DNA of 8,204 nt, taken from contig JAHJSO010000205.1 in assembly GCA_018830385.1 (NCBI GenBank), positions 1 through 8,204 on the forward strand, given 5' to 3'. Positions 1 through 5,344 of the stretch are shown piece by piece. The stretch is from Elusimicrobiota bacterium. Lineage in GTDB: Bacteria; Elusimicrobiota; Endomicrobiia; CG1-02-37-114; JAHJSO01. The notes under the pieces are model-generated. The model made no database searches. It was not told the DNA's origin and was given only the letters and a program-made list of their open reading frames with translations. A program made the position numbers and the translations under genes. Position 1 is the first letter of the stretch. Every line of letters starts with the position of its first letter.

Positions 1-2
1 TA

Positions 3-230
3 AAGAGGATTGAGTACGATGCGTATGACTGGGAATCATACAGAAATCTCGGCTATTATTATTTACAAGAAAATAACCCCGACGAGGCAATAAAATATTT
101 TGAAAAGGTTATTGAAATCCTGCCTGACAGAAAAATGGGCTATCTGGATGCGGCATATTGTTACGAGGCGAAGGGTATGCGTGATAAGGCAAAGGAGTAC
201 TACAACAGGGCGCAGTATTTCAGCAGGTGA
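3..230 (+). CDS. TPR-repeat protein, C-terminal end (5' end outside window)
   Basis: The only open frame at the left edge enters at base 3 and stops at TGA 228-230, leaving 75 residues. The translation contains a clear tetratricopeptide unit: a YRNLGYYYLQENNPDEAIKY helix pair, then FEKVIEIL-P, then a second unit with GYLDAAYCYEAKGMRDKAKE and YYNRAQYF. The alternating small and aromatic residues (G/Y, A, A/Y, Y/F, P at the turn) are those of the TPR consensus. TPRs are helical protein-protein interaction scaffolds, so the partner cannot be read from this fragment. In glycan clusters they often belong to membrane-anchored assembly proteins, but that is inference. The gene ends shortly before a repeat-rich gap, so it need not be co-transcribed with the next gene. 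The N-terminus and full length are unknown. Confidence 0.8.
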   Translation, partial: KRIEYDAYDWESYRNLGYYYLQENNPDEAIKYFEKVIEILPDRKMGYLDAAYCYEAKGMRDKAKEYYNRAQYFSR

Positions 231-238
231 GTGTCAAT

Positions 239-274
239 GTCGTTGCGAGGGGCGAAGCCCCGAAGCAATCTCCC
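239..274. repeat. Palindromic REP-like unit (GTCGTTGCGAGG...GAAGCAATCTCC)
   Basis: A short palindromic unit just after the TPR gene. The inner stem GGGGC (249-253) pairs with GCCCC (257-261) around a GAA loop, and the outer TTGC (243-246) pairs with GCAA (265-268). From memory it matches a widespread bacterial intergenic element of the form GTCATTGCGAGG...CGAAGCAATCTC. Here it is a single copy and different in sequence from repeat R that follows. It may act as a transcript 3'-end stabiliser or weak terminator for the TPR gene, but there is no T-tract to support intrinsic termination. Confidence 0.65.
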
Positions 275-300
275 TGTGGGTGACGGGGTCACAGATATGA

Positions 301-348
301 GATATGGGGTCAGTGTGGAGATATGGGGTCAGGTCTTGACATTTGACA
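301..348 (+). repeat. Repeat R copy 1, with an extra GGGGTCA box
   Basis: The near-complete copy of repeat R occupies 323-348, with core GGGGTCAGGTCTTGACA followed by TTTGACA. Immediately upstream a 12-13-base piece (GATATGGGGTCAG, 301-313) is repeated at 320-332, so the GGGGTCA box is present twice with a 19-base period. The core can fold as a small hairpin, GTCA-GGTCT-TGAC. This copy is the short-type variant (ATG-TC-AAG on the opposite strand). No gene overlaps it. Confidence 0.85.
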
Positions 349-392
349 TTTCCGACGGTGGAGGCGCAAGGCGAGAGAAGGACGCCAATGCC

Positions 393-437
393 TGAATGGG
401 GTCTGAATGGGGTCAGGTCTTGCATCATTTGACAAAT
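393..437 (+). repeat. Repeat R copy 2, long-type variant, with duplicated box
   Basis: The full copy lies at 407-437 and reads GGGGTCAGGTCTTGCATCA then TTTGACAAAT. It belongs to a second length class, two bases longer in the middle than copy 1 (GCATCA instead of GACA after CTT). The 11-base segment TGAATGGGGTC is tandemly doubled at 393-403 and 404-414, again multiplying the GGGGTCA box. It lies about 45 bases upstream of the radical SAM start. A TTGACA (429-434) could act as a -35, but the matching -10 position (TAGCAG, 452-457) is poor, so no promoter is called. Confidence 0.85.
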
Positions 438-481
438 AACAGCAGAGGGCATAGCAGGCGGAGAATCGGTGGCGAAAAAAA

Positions 482-2080
482 ATGAAAATTAAATTACTGA
501 GAGTTCCGCACTATTCATATATTAAACAGAGTAATCAGAAAATGAAGTGCGAAAACTTTCCTCCGCTTGCTCCCGCGGTCATTACTTCCTATTTGAGAGG
601 TAAAGGTATTGGCATTGAACAGGACGACCTGAACGTGAAAGTGCATTATGACAATGTTTACAATACAGATTATTCCGGAAGGGTGGACGGTAAAATTTTT
701 CATGATAAGGAAAGGGTTATGAATTTCATAAATGGCAGCAGGGATTCTGAATTGGAGAATGTCGGGGAAAATATATTAAAAAAGAGCAACGTTGATAGTT
801 TTGATTTAATCTTGCTTTCCATCCCTTCCCTGATAGATATTAGCCCGTTGTTATCAACACTGGTAATAGCAAAAATATTAAAAGAAAAAACCGGTTGTAA
901 AATTATCGCAGGGGGCGGGAGCGGTGCCGAACTGGAAATTGGTATGCGGGAAGGGATAATTGATTATCTCGGTAGCGAGCACGGGGAAGTGTTGTCGGAA
1001 TGTTTCATAAGGGCGGTTGAGTCAGGCAGGGACGTTGACAATATCCCGGGGTTATCCTACTTAAAAGATGGTGTTATGTATTCAAACCCGAATACAACTC
1101 CCATTGTTCTGCCCTGCCCCGACTTTGACGGCATACCGCTGGACAAATATATCTGGAGAGACGATTTTTTTACAAAAAAACACAATCTTGAAAAAAGAGA
1201 CATTCTCATACTGCCGTTCAGGCATATTATCGGGTGCCCTTTCAGGTGCGCCTTCTGTTGCGAGTCGGCGAAAGAAAAAAATCTGGTTTGTCTTGAAGCC
1301 ACCCGGGCGGTGGATTATATCCAATCCCTGTCTGAAAAATACAGGACGAACTATTTTTTCTTTTTGCATTCTACCGCCAATTTCTCCAGGGAGTTTATCA
1401 ATGCGTTCTGCGACGAAATCATAAGAAGAGGACTGAAACTTTACTGGACTGACTGCGCCAACTTTACATATCTTGATAAGGGTATATTAGAAAAAATGAG
1501 GCGGGCAGGGGCTGTCCGCCTTATATGGGGACTTGAAACGGGCAGTCCGAGGTTGCTGAGATATATCAATAAAGGCATAACGGTTCAGAAAGCGGAGGAG
1601 ATGTTAAAAATCGCCGATGATATAGGGATCTGGAACGGGCTGGAAATAATTGCGGGACTGCCGGGTGAGAAAGAAGAGGATATACGCCTGACTATTGATT
1701 TTCTGCTTCGTAATGAAAGCCATATTGATACTGTTTTTTTTAACCCGTATTTTTTAGACGGAAGCAGTTTGATGTCCAAATTTCCGGGGAGATACGGCAT
1801 AACGAATGTCAAGCCGATTCATAAATACGCTTCGCTGAAAACGCGGGAACTGGTTGACAACTATCCGTTCAATTTTGCATTTGACGAGATTGACGGGCTT
1901 AAGTGGGAAGAAAAAATGAAACAGATTGCTTCATCCTGCACGAGAGTAATAACACAGACGCGGGGCGGCTTCTGGTCGTATGAAACAGAATCCGTGCTTT
2001 TTTATCTCTATTCATTGTTTGACGATAAGGTCAAAATAAAAAAACTTTATAACGAATGGGCATGCGAAGTATCCCGATGA
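482..2080 (+). CDS. Radical SAM protein, B12-binding-domain type (COG1032-like)
   Basis: A 532-residue cytoplasmic enzyme. The 4Fe-4S/SAM motif CxxxCxxC is at C252, C256 and C259 in GCPFRCAFCC, where iron-sulfur-bound SAM is cleaved to a 5'-deoxyadenosyl radical. GLETGSP (350-356) and AGLPGE (391-396) match the later conserved strands of this family's TIM barrel. The first about 200 residues have a Rossmann-like pattern (FDLILLSIPS at 107-116, KIIAGGGSGAE at 140-150) typical of the cobalamin-binding domain of COG1032 proteins. I do not see the DxHxxG signature, so cobalamin use is uncertain. The start at 482 has GGTGG at 468-472, nine bases upstream. Nearby glycan genes suggest a role in sugar or lipid modification, for example methylation or rearrangement, but the substrate cannot be read from sequence. 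The stop is four bases before a repeat R array. Confidence 0.88.
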   Translation: MKIKLLRVPHYSYIKQSNQKMKCENFPPLAPAVITSYLRGKGIGIEQDDLNVKVHYDNVYNTDYSGRVDGKIFHDKERVMNFINGSRDSELENVGENILKKSNVDSFDLILLSIPSLIDISPLLSTLVIAKILKEKTGCKIIAGGGSGAELEIGMREGIIDYLGSEHGEVLSECFIRAVESGRDVDNIPGLSYLKDGVMYSNPNTTPIVLPCPDFDGIPLDKYIWRDDFFTKKHNLEKRDILILPFRHIIGCPFRCAFCCESAKEKNLVCLEATRAVDYIQSLSEKYRTNYFFFLHSTANFSREFINAFCDEIIRRGLKLYWTDCANFTYLDKGILEKMRRAGAVRLIWGLETGSPRLLRYINKGITVQKAEEMLKIADDIGIWNGLEIIAGLPGEKEEDIRLTIDFLLRNESHIDTVFFNPYFLDGSSLMSKFPGRYGITNVKPIHKYASLKTRELVDNYPFNFAFDEIDGLKWEEKMKQIASSCTRVITQTRGGFWSYETESVLFYLYSLFDDKVKIKKLYNEWACEVSR

Positions 2081-2083
2081 CTA

Positions 2084-2131
2084 GGTCAATGGGGTCAGGT
2101 CAATGGGGTCAGGTCTTGACATTTGACAAAT
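2084..2131 (+). repeat. Repeat R copy 3, left boundary of the transposase unit
   Basis: A perfect 14-base tandem duplication, GGTCAATGGGGTCA (2084-2097 and 2098-2111), runs into a full repeat R copy at 2103-2131 ending TTTGACAAAT. Its first 26 bases (2103-2128) are the exact reverse complement of 3165-3190 on the far side of the transposase gene, so this copy forms the left inverted end. This is the third + copy with a multiplied GGGGTCA box. Confidence 0.9.
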
Positions 2132-2174
2132 TTTTAGTAGCATTAGTAAAAGCCAAACATAAAAGTCATAGTGC

Positions 2175-2203
2175 TTGACATTTCACAAACAATTAGATAA
2201 GAT
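2175..2203 (+). promoter_or_regulatory. Probable sigma-70-type promoter of the transposase gene
   Basis: TTGACA (2175-2180), a perfect -35, is separated by 17 bases from TAAGAT (2198-2203), which matches the -10 consensus at four of six positions including the outer TA and AT. Transcription would start around 2209-2212, only a few bases before the ATG at 2213, so the transcript would be leaderless or nearly so. That fits the lack of a Shine-Dalgarno sequence. The -35 lies inside a half-copy of repeat R (CTTGACATTTCACAAA, 2174-2189, one mismatch to the R end). Confidence 0.5.
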
Positions 2204-2212
2204 TTAATTGAG

Positions 2213-3163
2213 ATGGCGAGACCGCTTAGATTAGAGTTTGCCGGGGCAGTATATCATGTTACGGCGCGAGGTAACGAACGGAGGCAAATATTTAGAGAAA
2301 AAAGTGATTACCGTAAGTTGTTTGAAATATTGTGTCAGGTAAAAGAGCGATATCAGTTGATTTTCTACGCTTATGTTTTTATGCCGAATCACTACCATTT
2401 ATTGGTTGAAACCCGGGGAGCGAATTTAACCAGAGCGATGCACTTTATCCAGACACTTTATACGATTTATTTCAATCGTAAGTATGCCCGTGTAGGTCAT
2501 TTGTTTCAAGGTAGGTATAGAGCATTAATTGTTGACAGGGAAAATTATCTTCTGGAACTAACGCGGTATATCCACCTGAATCCTTTGCGTGCGGGTTTAG
2601 TGCACAAAGTTGAGAATTACCGAATGAGCAGTTCTCGTGACTATCTCGGTATGAGGGCTGGTGAAGTGGTAAATACTGATTGGATATTGAGCAGATTTTC
2701 TGCTGAAAAGCAAAAGGCCCAACGAATGTATAAACAATTTTGCATGGAAGGTAGGGGGATTACTTGGGATAAGATTAGGGAAAAGATATACGGGCAACTC
2801 ATAGTCGGCACGAAAGAATTTACCCAGGAAATAAAACAAAGGATTTCAAAGGTTAAAATAGACCGGGAAATCCCTTTGTGTAGAAAACTTAAGGAGAGAA
2901 AATCAAAAGAAGAAATTCTTACTCTGGTGAGTAATCATTATGGAATTTCTATGGATAAAATATTCAAGAATAAAGGTGGACCGCGAAAAATGGCGATATA
3001 TTTTTTAAGAAAATACACCGACATGAGATTAAAGATACTTTCGGATATTTTTGGTGGACTTCACTATTCAAGTATAACCAAGATTGTGAAGAGGTTGGAA
3101 GAAAAATGTAAAATTGACCGACGATTAAGCAATATACTGAAAAGAATCGAGTCAAAGATATGA
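2213..3163 (+). CDS. REP-associated tyrosine transposase (RAYT, HUH/Y1 family) with DnaA domain IV-like C-terminus
   Basis: A 316-residue single-strand DNA transposase. The N-terminus MARPLRLEFAGAVYHVTARG is the classic RAYT start, which fixes ATG 2213 despite the absence of a Shine-Dalgarno. The metal-binding HUH motif is H60-Y-H62 in FMPNHYHLLVE. The catalytic tyrosine is most likely Y119 in LTRYIHLNPLRAGLV, with the conserved GHLFQGRYRA at 95-104. Residues about 231-298 (SKEEILTLVSNHYGIS, then GGPRKMAIYFLRKYTD and FGGLHYSSITKIVKRLEEK) resemble DnaA domain IV, including a helix-turn-helix like GGRDHTTV, and probably bind duplex DNA. The enzyme would nick and rejoin repeat R sequences through a 5'-phosphotyrosine intermediate. 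The stop codon abuts the right inverted repeat, and every catalytic residue is present. It may control its own promoter through the R half-site at 2174-2189 (inference). Confidence 0.93.
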   Translation: MARPLRLEFAGAVYHVTARGNERRQIFREKSDYRKLFEILCQVKERYQLIFYAYVFMPNHYHLLVETRGANLTRAMHFIQTLYTIYFNRKYARVGHLFQGRYRALIVDRENYLLELTRYIHLNPLRAGLVHKVENYRMSSSRDYLGMRAGEVVNTDWILSRFSAEKQKAQRMYKQFCMEGRGITWDKIREKIYGQLIVGTKEFTQEIKQRISKVKIDREIPLCRKLKERKSKEEILTLVSNHYGISMDKIFKNKGGPRKMAIYFLRKYTDMRLKILSDIFGGLHYSSITKIVKRLEEKCKIDRRLSNILKRIESKI

Positions 3164-3164
3164 A

Positions 3165-3190
3165 TGTCAAATGTCAAGACCTGACCCCAT
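3165..3190 (-). repeat. Repeat R copy 4, right boundary of the transposase unit
   Basis: An exact reverse complement of 2103-2128, reading TGTCAAATGTCAAGACC and ending TGACCCCAT on the + strand. It starts two bases after the transposase stop (TGA 3161-3163), so the gene runs right up to its recognition sequence. It is the first copy in the inverted orientation; all R copies downstream share this orientation. Confidence 0.9.
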
Positions 3191-3206
3191 GACTCGTGCC
3201 CCCCCT

Positions 3207-3265
3207 GATAGGCAATTTGAACTTTAAAGGAGGCGTAAAGAAGAAACAATAAAGTTCCGCCTATC
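3207..3265 (+). promoter_or_regulatory. Long nested stem-loop in the leader of the secreted beta-sandwich gene
   Basis: Two nested inverted pairs: GATAGGC (3207-3213) with GCCTATC (3259-3265), and GAACTTTA (3219-3226) with TAAAGTTC (3250-3257). They give 15 base pairs broken by an asymmetric bulge (AATTT opposite a single C) and capped by a 23-base loop. The loop contains AGGAGG (3228-3233), a perfect Shine-Dalgarno-like hexamer, with no start codon at a usable distance after it. The real ribosome site AAGGAGG is at 3282-3288, outside the hairpin. There is no T-tract, so an intrinsic terminator is unlikely. It may be an RNA leader element or the end of another small mobile element. I do not recognise a known riboswitch class. 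Confidence 0.55.
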
Positions 3266-3298
3266 TCAATTTTCTGCAAGTAAGGAGGTTAAAAAACA

Positions 3299-4120
3299 AT
3301 GAACAAACACATGGTTTTAAATTTAATAGGAGTACTGGTAATGAGTTTAATGGCGATGACTATTGGTGCAACAACTTTGCCCAATGACACATTCGATGGA
3401 ACTGTTATTGATAATAACAAGTGGGAAGTTTATGCAGATGGCGGTGCCACAGTGACTCAAAATGACAAGTTGATAGTTTCAACAAGTAAAGATTATTTAA
3501 TCTCTAAAGGCAATGTTACTTCACGCTGGGAATTTCTTAGAGACTTCGATGTTCAGGTTGACTGGAATATAGAACAGGGCTGGGGCAATTGGCTTCGGGT
3601 TACACAAAATGACCATCTCGATGGGGCAGTAATGGGTGTGAGTATAAATGACAGGAGTTACCACTTGACGAGAATCAGATTCCCGGAAGGATACGAAGGG
3701 ATCTTATTGTGGGCACCAAGCGAAGGAGGATGGGTTGCCTTTAGAGTTGTCAGAGCAATGCAAGGACAATTTCGGATAGCAAGAAGTGGGGTGTCTCTTA
3801 GTTTTATGTATAAAATAGACCCGAAAGATTTAATTGTAGATAGGCAACAAGAACATTCTCTTTTAGTTGAACTATTAAAAACAGGGATTATTACAGGACA
3901 AGAATTTGGGAAACTAAATGAAGAATTAATGAAAAGTTACAATGAAAGGTTAAAGGAATCAAAACGAGGACACTGGCAACCCATAGGGAAAAGTATTGTC
4001 GTTTCAGACTCATCTGCGAAACTTTATCTGTATGCGGGCAGTATTGATACCTACCATGTTTTTGTGACTTCTTTCGACAATTTTTACATCAATCTTGGTT
4101 TAACAACTTACGGAAAATAG
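3299..4120 (+). CDS. Secreted concanavalin/laminin-G-like beta-sandwich protein with SHOCT-like insert
   Basis: A 273-residue exported protein of unknown role. Residues 1-24 form a signal peptide: basic MNKH, a hydrophobic VLNLIGVLVMSLMAM stretch, and likely cleavage after IGA. TFDGTVIDNNKWEVYADGG (31-49) is the usual opening of laminin-G/concanavalin-like domains with a DxFDGT...W pattern. KLIVST (57-62), FDVQVDWN (83-90) and the closing SFDNFYINLG (258-267) fit the same beta-sandwich. Between strand SLSFMYKID (166-174) and WQPIGKSIVV (226-235) sits a charged helical segment, about 178-214, whose LLKTGIITGQEFGKLNEEL resembles the SHOCT motif (short oligomerising helix pair). ATG 3299 has AAGGAGG at 3282-3288, a strong ribosome site with 10-base spacing. 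The gene is visibly more A/T-rich than the glycosyltransferase genes downstream. It could bind a polysaccharide outside the cell, but no catalytic residues are evident. Confidence 0.65.
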   Translation: MNKHMVLNLIGVLVMSLMAMTIGATTLPNDTFDGTVIDNNKWEVYADGGATVTQNDKLIVSTSKDYLISKGNVTSRWEFLRDFDVQVDWNIEQGWGNWLRVTQNDHLDGAVMGVSINDRSYHLTRIRFPEGYEGILLWAPSEGGWVAFRVVRAMQGQFRIARSGVSLSFMYKIDPKDLIVDRQQEHSLLVELLKTGIITGQEFGKLNEELMKSYNERLKESKRGHWQPIGKSIVVSDSSAKLYLYAGSIDTYHVFVTSFDNFYINLGLTTYGK

Positions 4121-4290
4121 TTAATTGGATATAGTCGGTAGGGTTCATCTCACTATTGAAATTCACATATTACATTGACGCCAACTATCGTAAACGGTTT
4201 TTGTCAGACTTATGTGCGAAGTTCACTAATAGGACGGACGTGAGGCCGATGGGTTGACGGCTATCTATGTTCACATGAAGAGAAAATAAA
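4121..4290. other. Intergenic stretch with no recognisable feature
   Basis: Between the secreted protein and the small ORF there is no credible coding frame, no stem-loop with a T-tract and no repeat R copy. Two TTGACG hexamers (about 4174 and 4253) lack a matching -10 at normal spacing, so no promoter is called. Confidence 0.5.
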
Positions 4291-4446
4291 ATGACATTTA
4301 ATTTTGATTCAAAGGATCGTATAAATGTAAATTGTCTTGAAGGGATGTCCGTACGTGGCTTTTTGAGTCGAAGAGTGTGTATTAGTTTAATGCAAGAGCA
4401 TTATAGGATTGAGCGTAGAGAAAAAGACCTAATGGGCTTTAAGTAA
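4291..4446 (+). CDS. Possible small protein (51 residues), unknown
   Basis: ATG 4291 to TAA 4444-4446 encodes 51 residues starting MTFNFDSKDRINVNCLEGMS and ending in a charged stretch, QEHYRIERREKDLMGFK. The frame is closed upstream by TAA 4288-4290, so this is not simply the end of a longer ORF. Its stop lies four bases before the methyltransferase ATG, which itself lacks a Shine-Dalgarno. Translational coupling is therefore a reasonable reason for the ORF to exist. Against it, its own ribosome site is weak (AAGAGA, 4278-4283) and I recognise no family. It could be a chance frame or the decayed remnant of a gene. Confidence 0.35.
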   Translation: MTFNFDSKDRINVNCLEGMSVRGFLSRRVCISLMQEHYRIERREKDLMGFK

Positions 4447-4450
4447 AAAA

Positions 4451-5266
4451 ATGAAAGCATGTAAAGGCCATTTTTCTAAAATTTCTTTGTTTGAACCAGA
4501 AATGTTGACCGACAACTATCCGCCGATCAATAAATCCTGGTTACAACTGGAAGAAGATTTCAAAATTAAGCAGGTTAGCCGTATTGCTAATGAAATTGAG
4601 CGGTTAAAAGAAATCTTATCCAGGAAGGGACTAAAATATTCCACATGGATTGGTGACTTTTCTACGGTAGATCTTGGTGCAGAGCGTAACAAATTGTGGG
4701 AAAATGCCTGGATTATATCAAACTGTAAAATAACCGGGAAGGAAAGTGTGCTTGATGTAGGCGGTGCTTCAACGATATTTTCATTTTATCTGGCAAGCAA
4801 AGGTTGTGAGGTTTTTGTAATTGATATTGACTGGTTTAACTATGGTCTTGTTTCTAATGCGCAATATGTAAATAAGAAAATGGGTTGGAACATGCGTATC
4901 TTTAAGAGAAACATAACTCTTCCATTCCCTTTTCAGAATAATTACTTTGACCATGTTTTCTGCATATCCGTTTTGGAACACCTGCCTTCTTCTGAACGCC
5001 AAAAAGTAAGCAGGGAAATGGGACGCGTCTTAAAAATAAACGGTATTCTGGGACTGACTTTTGACTACGATGAAAAAAGAGGACAACTTGAAAAGTCCGG
5101 GGACAATGGATTACGTTTTAGCATGTTTAGGAAAATCAAGACAGATATTATTAATCCGTCGGGCTTGAGTATCTACGGCAACACAAAATTGACTGACGAT
5201 TGCCCCAAAGAACATTTCATGGGGGCATTGTTCCTGAAAAAACGGGCGACAAATACAATCGCATAA
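4451..5266 (+). CDS. Class I SAM-dependent methyltransferase
   Basis: A 271-residue soluble protein with the Rossmann-like methyltransferase fold (Methyltransf_11/25 type). Motif I, which binds SAM, is VLDVGGAST (100-108). The acidic end of strand beta-2 is in VFVIDID (121-127). NYFDHVFCISVLEHLP (164-179) is the motif IV/V region, and GRVLKINGILGLTFD (191-205) is the usual post-motif strand. The N-terminal about 90 residues are helical (EIERLKEILSRKG) and include WIGDFSTVDLGAERNKLWE, likely a substrate-binding cap. In this setting it could methylate a sugar or a glycan end, but small-molecule targets vary too widely to say. The first ATG is used; no Shine-Dalgarno precedes it, and Met18 (4502) has none either. 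It may be coupled to the small ORF just upstream. Confidence 0.85.
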   Translation: MKACKGHFSKISLFEPEMLTDNYPPINKSWLQLEEDFKIKQVSRIANEIERLKEILSRKGLKYSTWIGDFSTVDLGAERNKLWENAWIISNCKITGKESVLDVGGASTIFSFYLASKGCEVFVIDIDWFNYGLVSNAQYVNKKMGWNMRIFKRNITLPFPFQNNYFDHVFCISVLEHLPSSERQKVSREMGRVLKINGILGLTFDYDEKRGQLEKSGDNGLRFSMFRKIKTDIINPSGLSIYGNTKLTDDCPKEHFMGALFLKKRATNTIA

Positions 5267-5299
5267 TGTAAGCCAAAACAATCTTAATGCCCGCCCGTT

Positions 5300-5324
5300 T
5301 GTCAAATGATGCAAAACCTGACCC
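5300..5324 (-). repeat. Repeat R copy 5, degenerate long-type variant
   Basis: TGTCAAATGATGCAAAACC followed by TGACCC on the + strand. It is a long-type copy (ATGATGC in the middle) with one G-to-A change and one C lost from the CCCC run. It lies between the methyltransferase stop and the GT-C gene, and its ATGATG opens a frame into the downstream gene, creating a misleading upstream start at 5306. Confidence 0.8.
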
Positions 5325-5344
5325 ATGATCCCAAAGGTGGCACA

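Larger units (their letters stand above)
2103..3190 (+). mobile_element. RAYT/REP-like transposable unit with perfect 26-bp inverted ends
   Basis: A 1,088-base unit holding a single Y1 transposase gene between two perfect 26-bp inverted copies of repeat R (2103-2128 and 3165-3190). The right copy begins two bases after the transposase stop codon. REP-associated tyrosine transposases are known to be flanked by inverted REP sequences that they recognise and may mobilise, and the layout matches. I see no target-site duplication, which is normal for HUH enzymes that transpose as single strands. Whether the whole unit moves or the gene is a domesticated resident spreading only short repeats cannot be decided here. 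The reading frame is intact, so the element may be active. Confidence 0.8.

Noticed and set aside
234..452. Open frame of 72 codons on the - strand across the first repeat gap
   Set aside because: It is made of repeat sequence: two R copies translate as MMQDLTP and VKCQDLTP, and the palindromic unit covers the end. No ribosome site or family signal.
1057..1424. Open frames on both strands within the radical SAM gene
   Set aside because: They overlap the conserved CxxxCxxC region in other frames and have no motifs or ribosome sites.
3207..3265. Cyclic-di-GMP (GEMM) riboswitch for the leader stem-loop
   Set aside because: GGCAA and GGCGTAAAG fragments vaguely recall the class, but the tetraloop, receptor and stem order are absent, and the nested inverted repeat does not fit that fold.
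5240..5300. Inverted repeat AAACGGGCG / CGCCCGTTT spanning the methyltransferase end
   Set aside because: The loop is 43 bases, there is no T-tract, and a 9-bp match at this distance is expected by chance in a window of this size.
5306..5344. Extension of the GT-C gene to an upstream ATG
   Set aside because: The 13 extra residues are encoded by repeat R, and a good ribosome site lies directly before ATG 5345.
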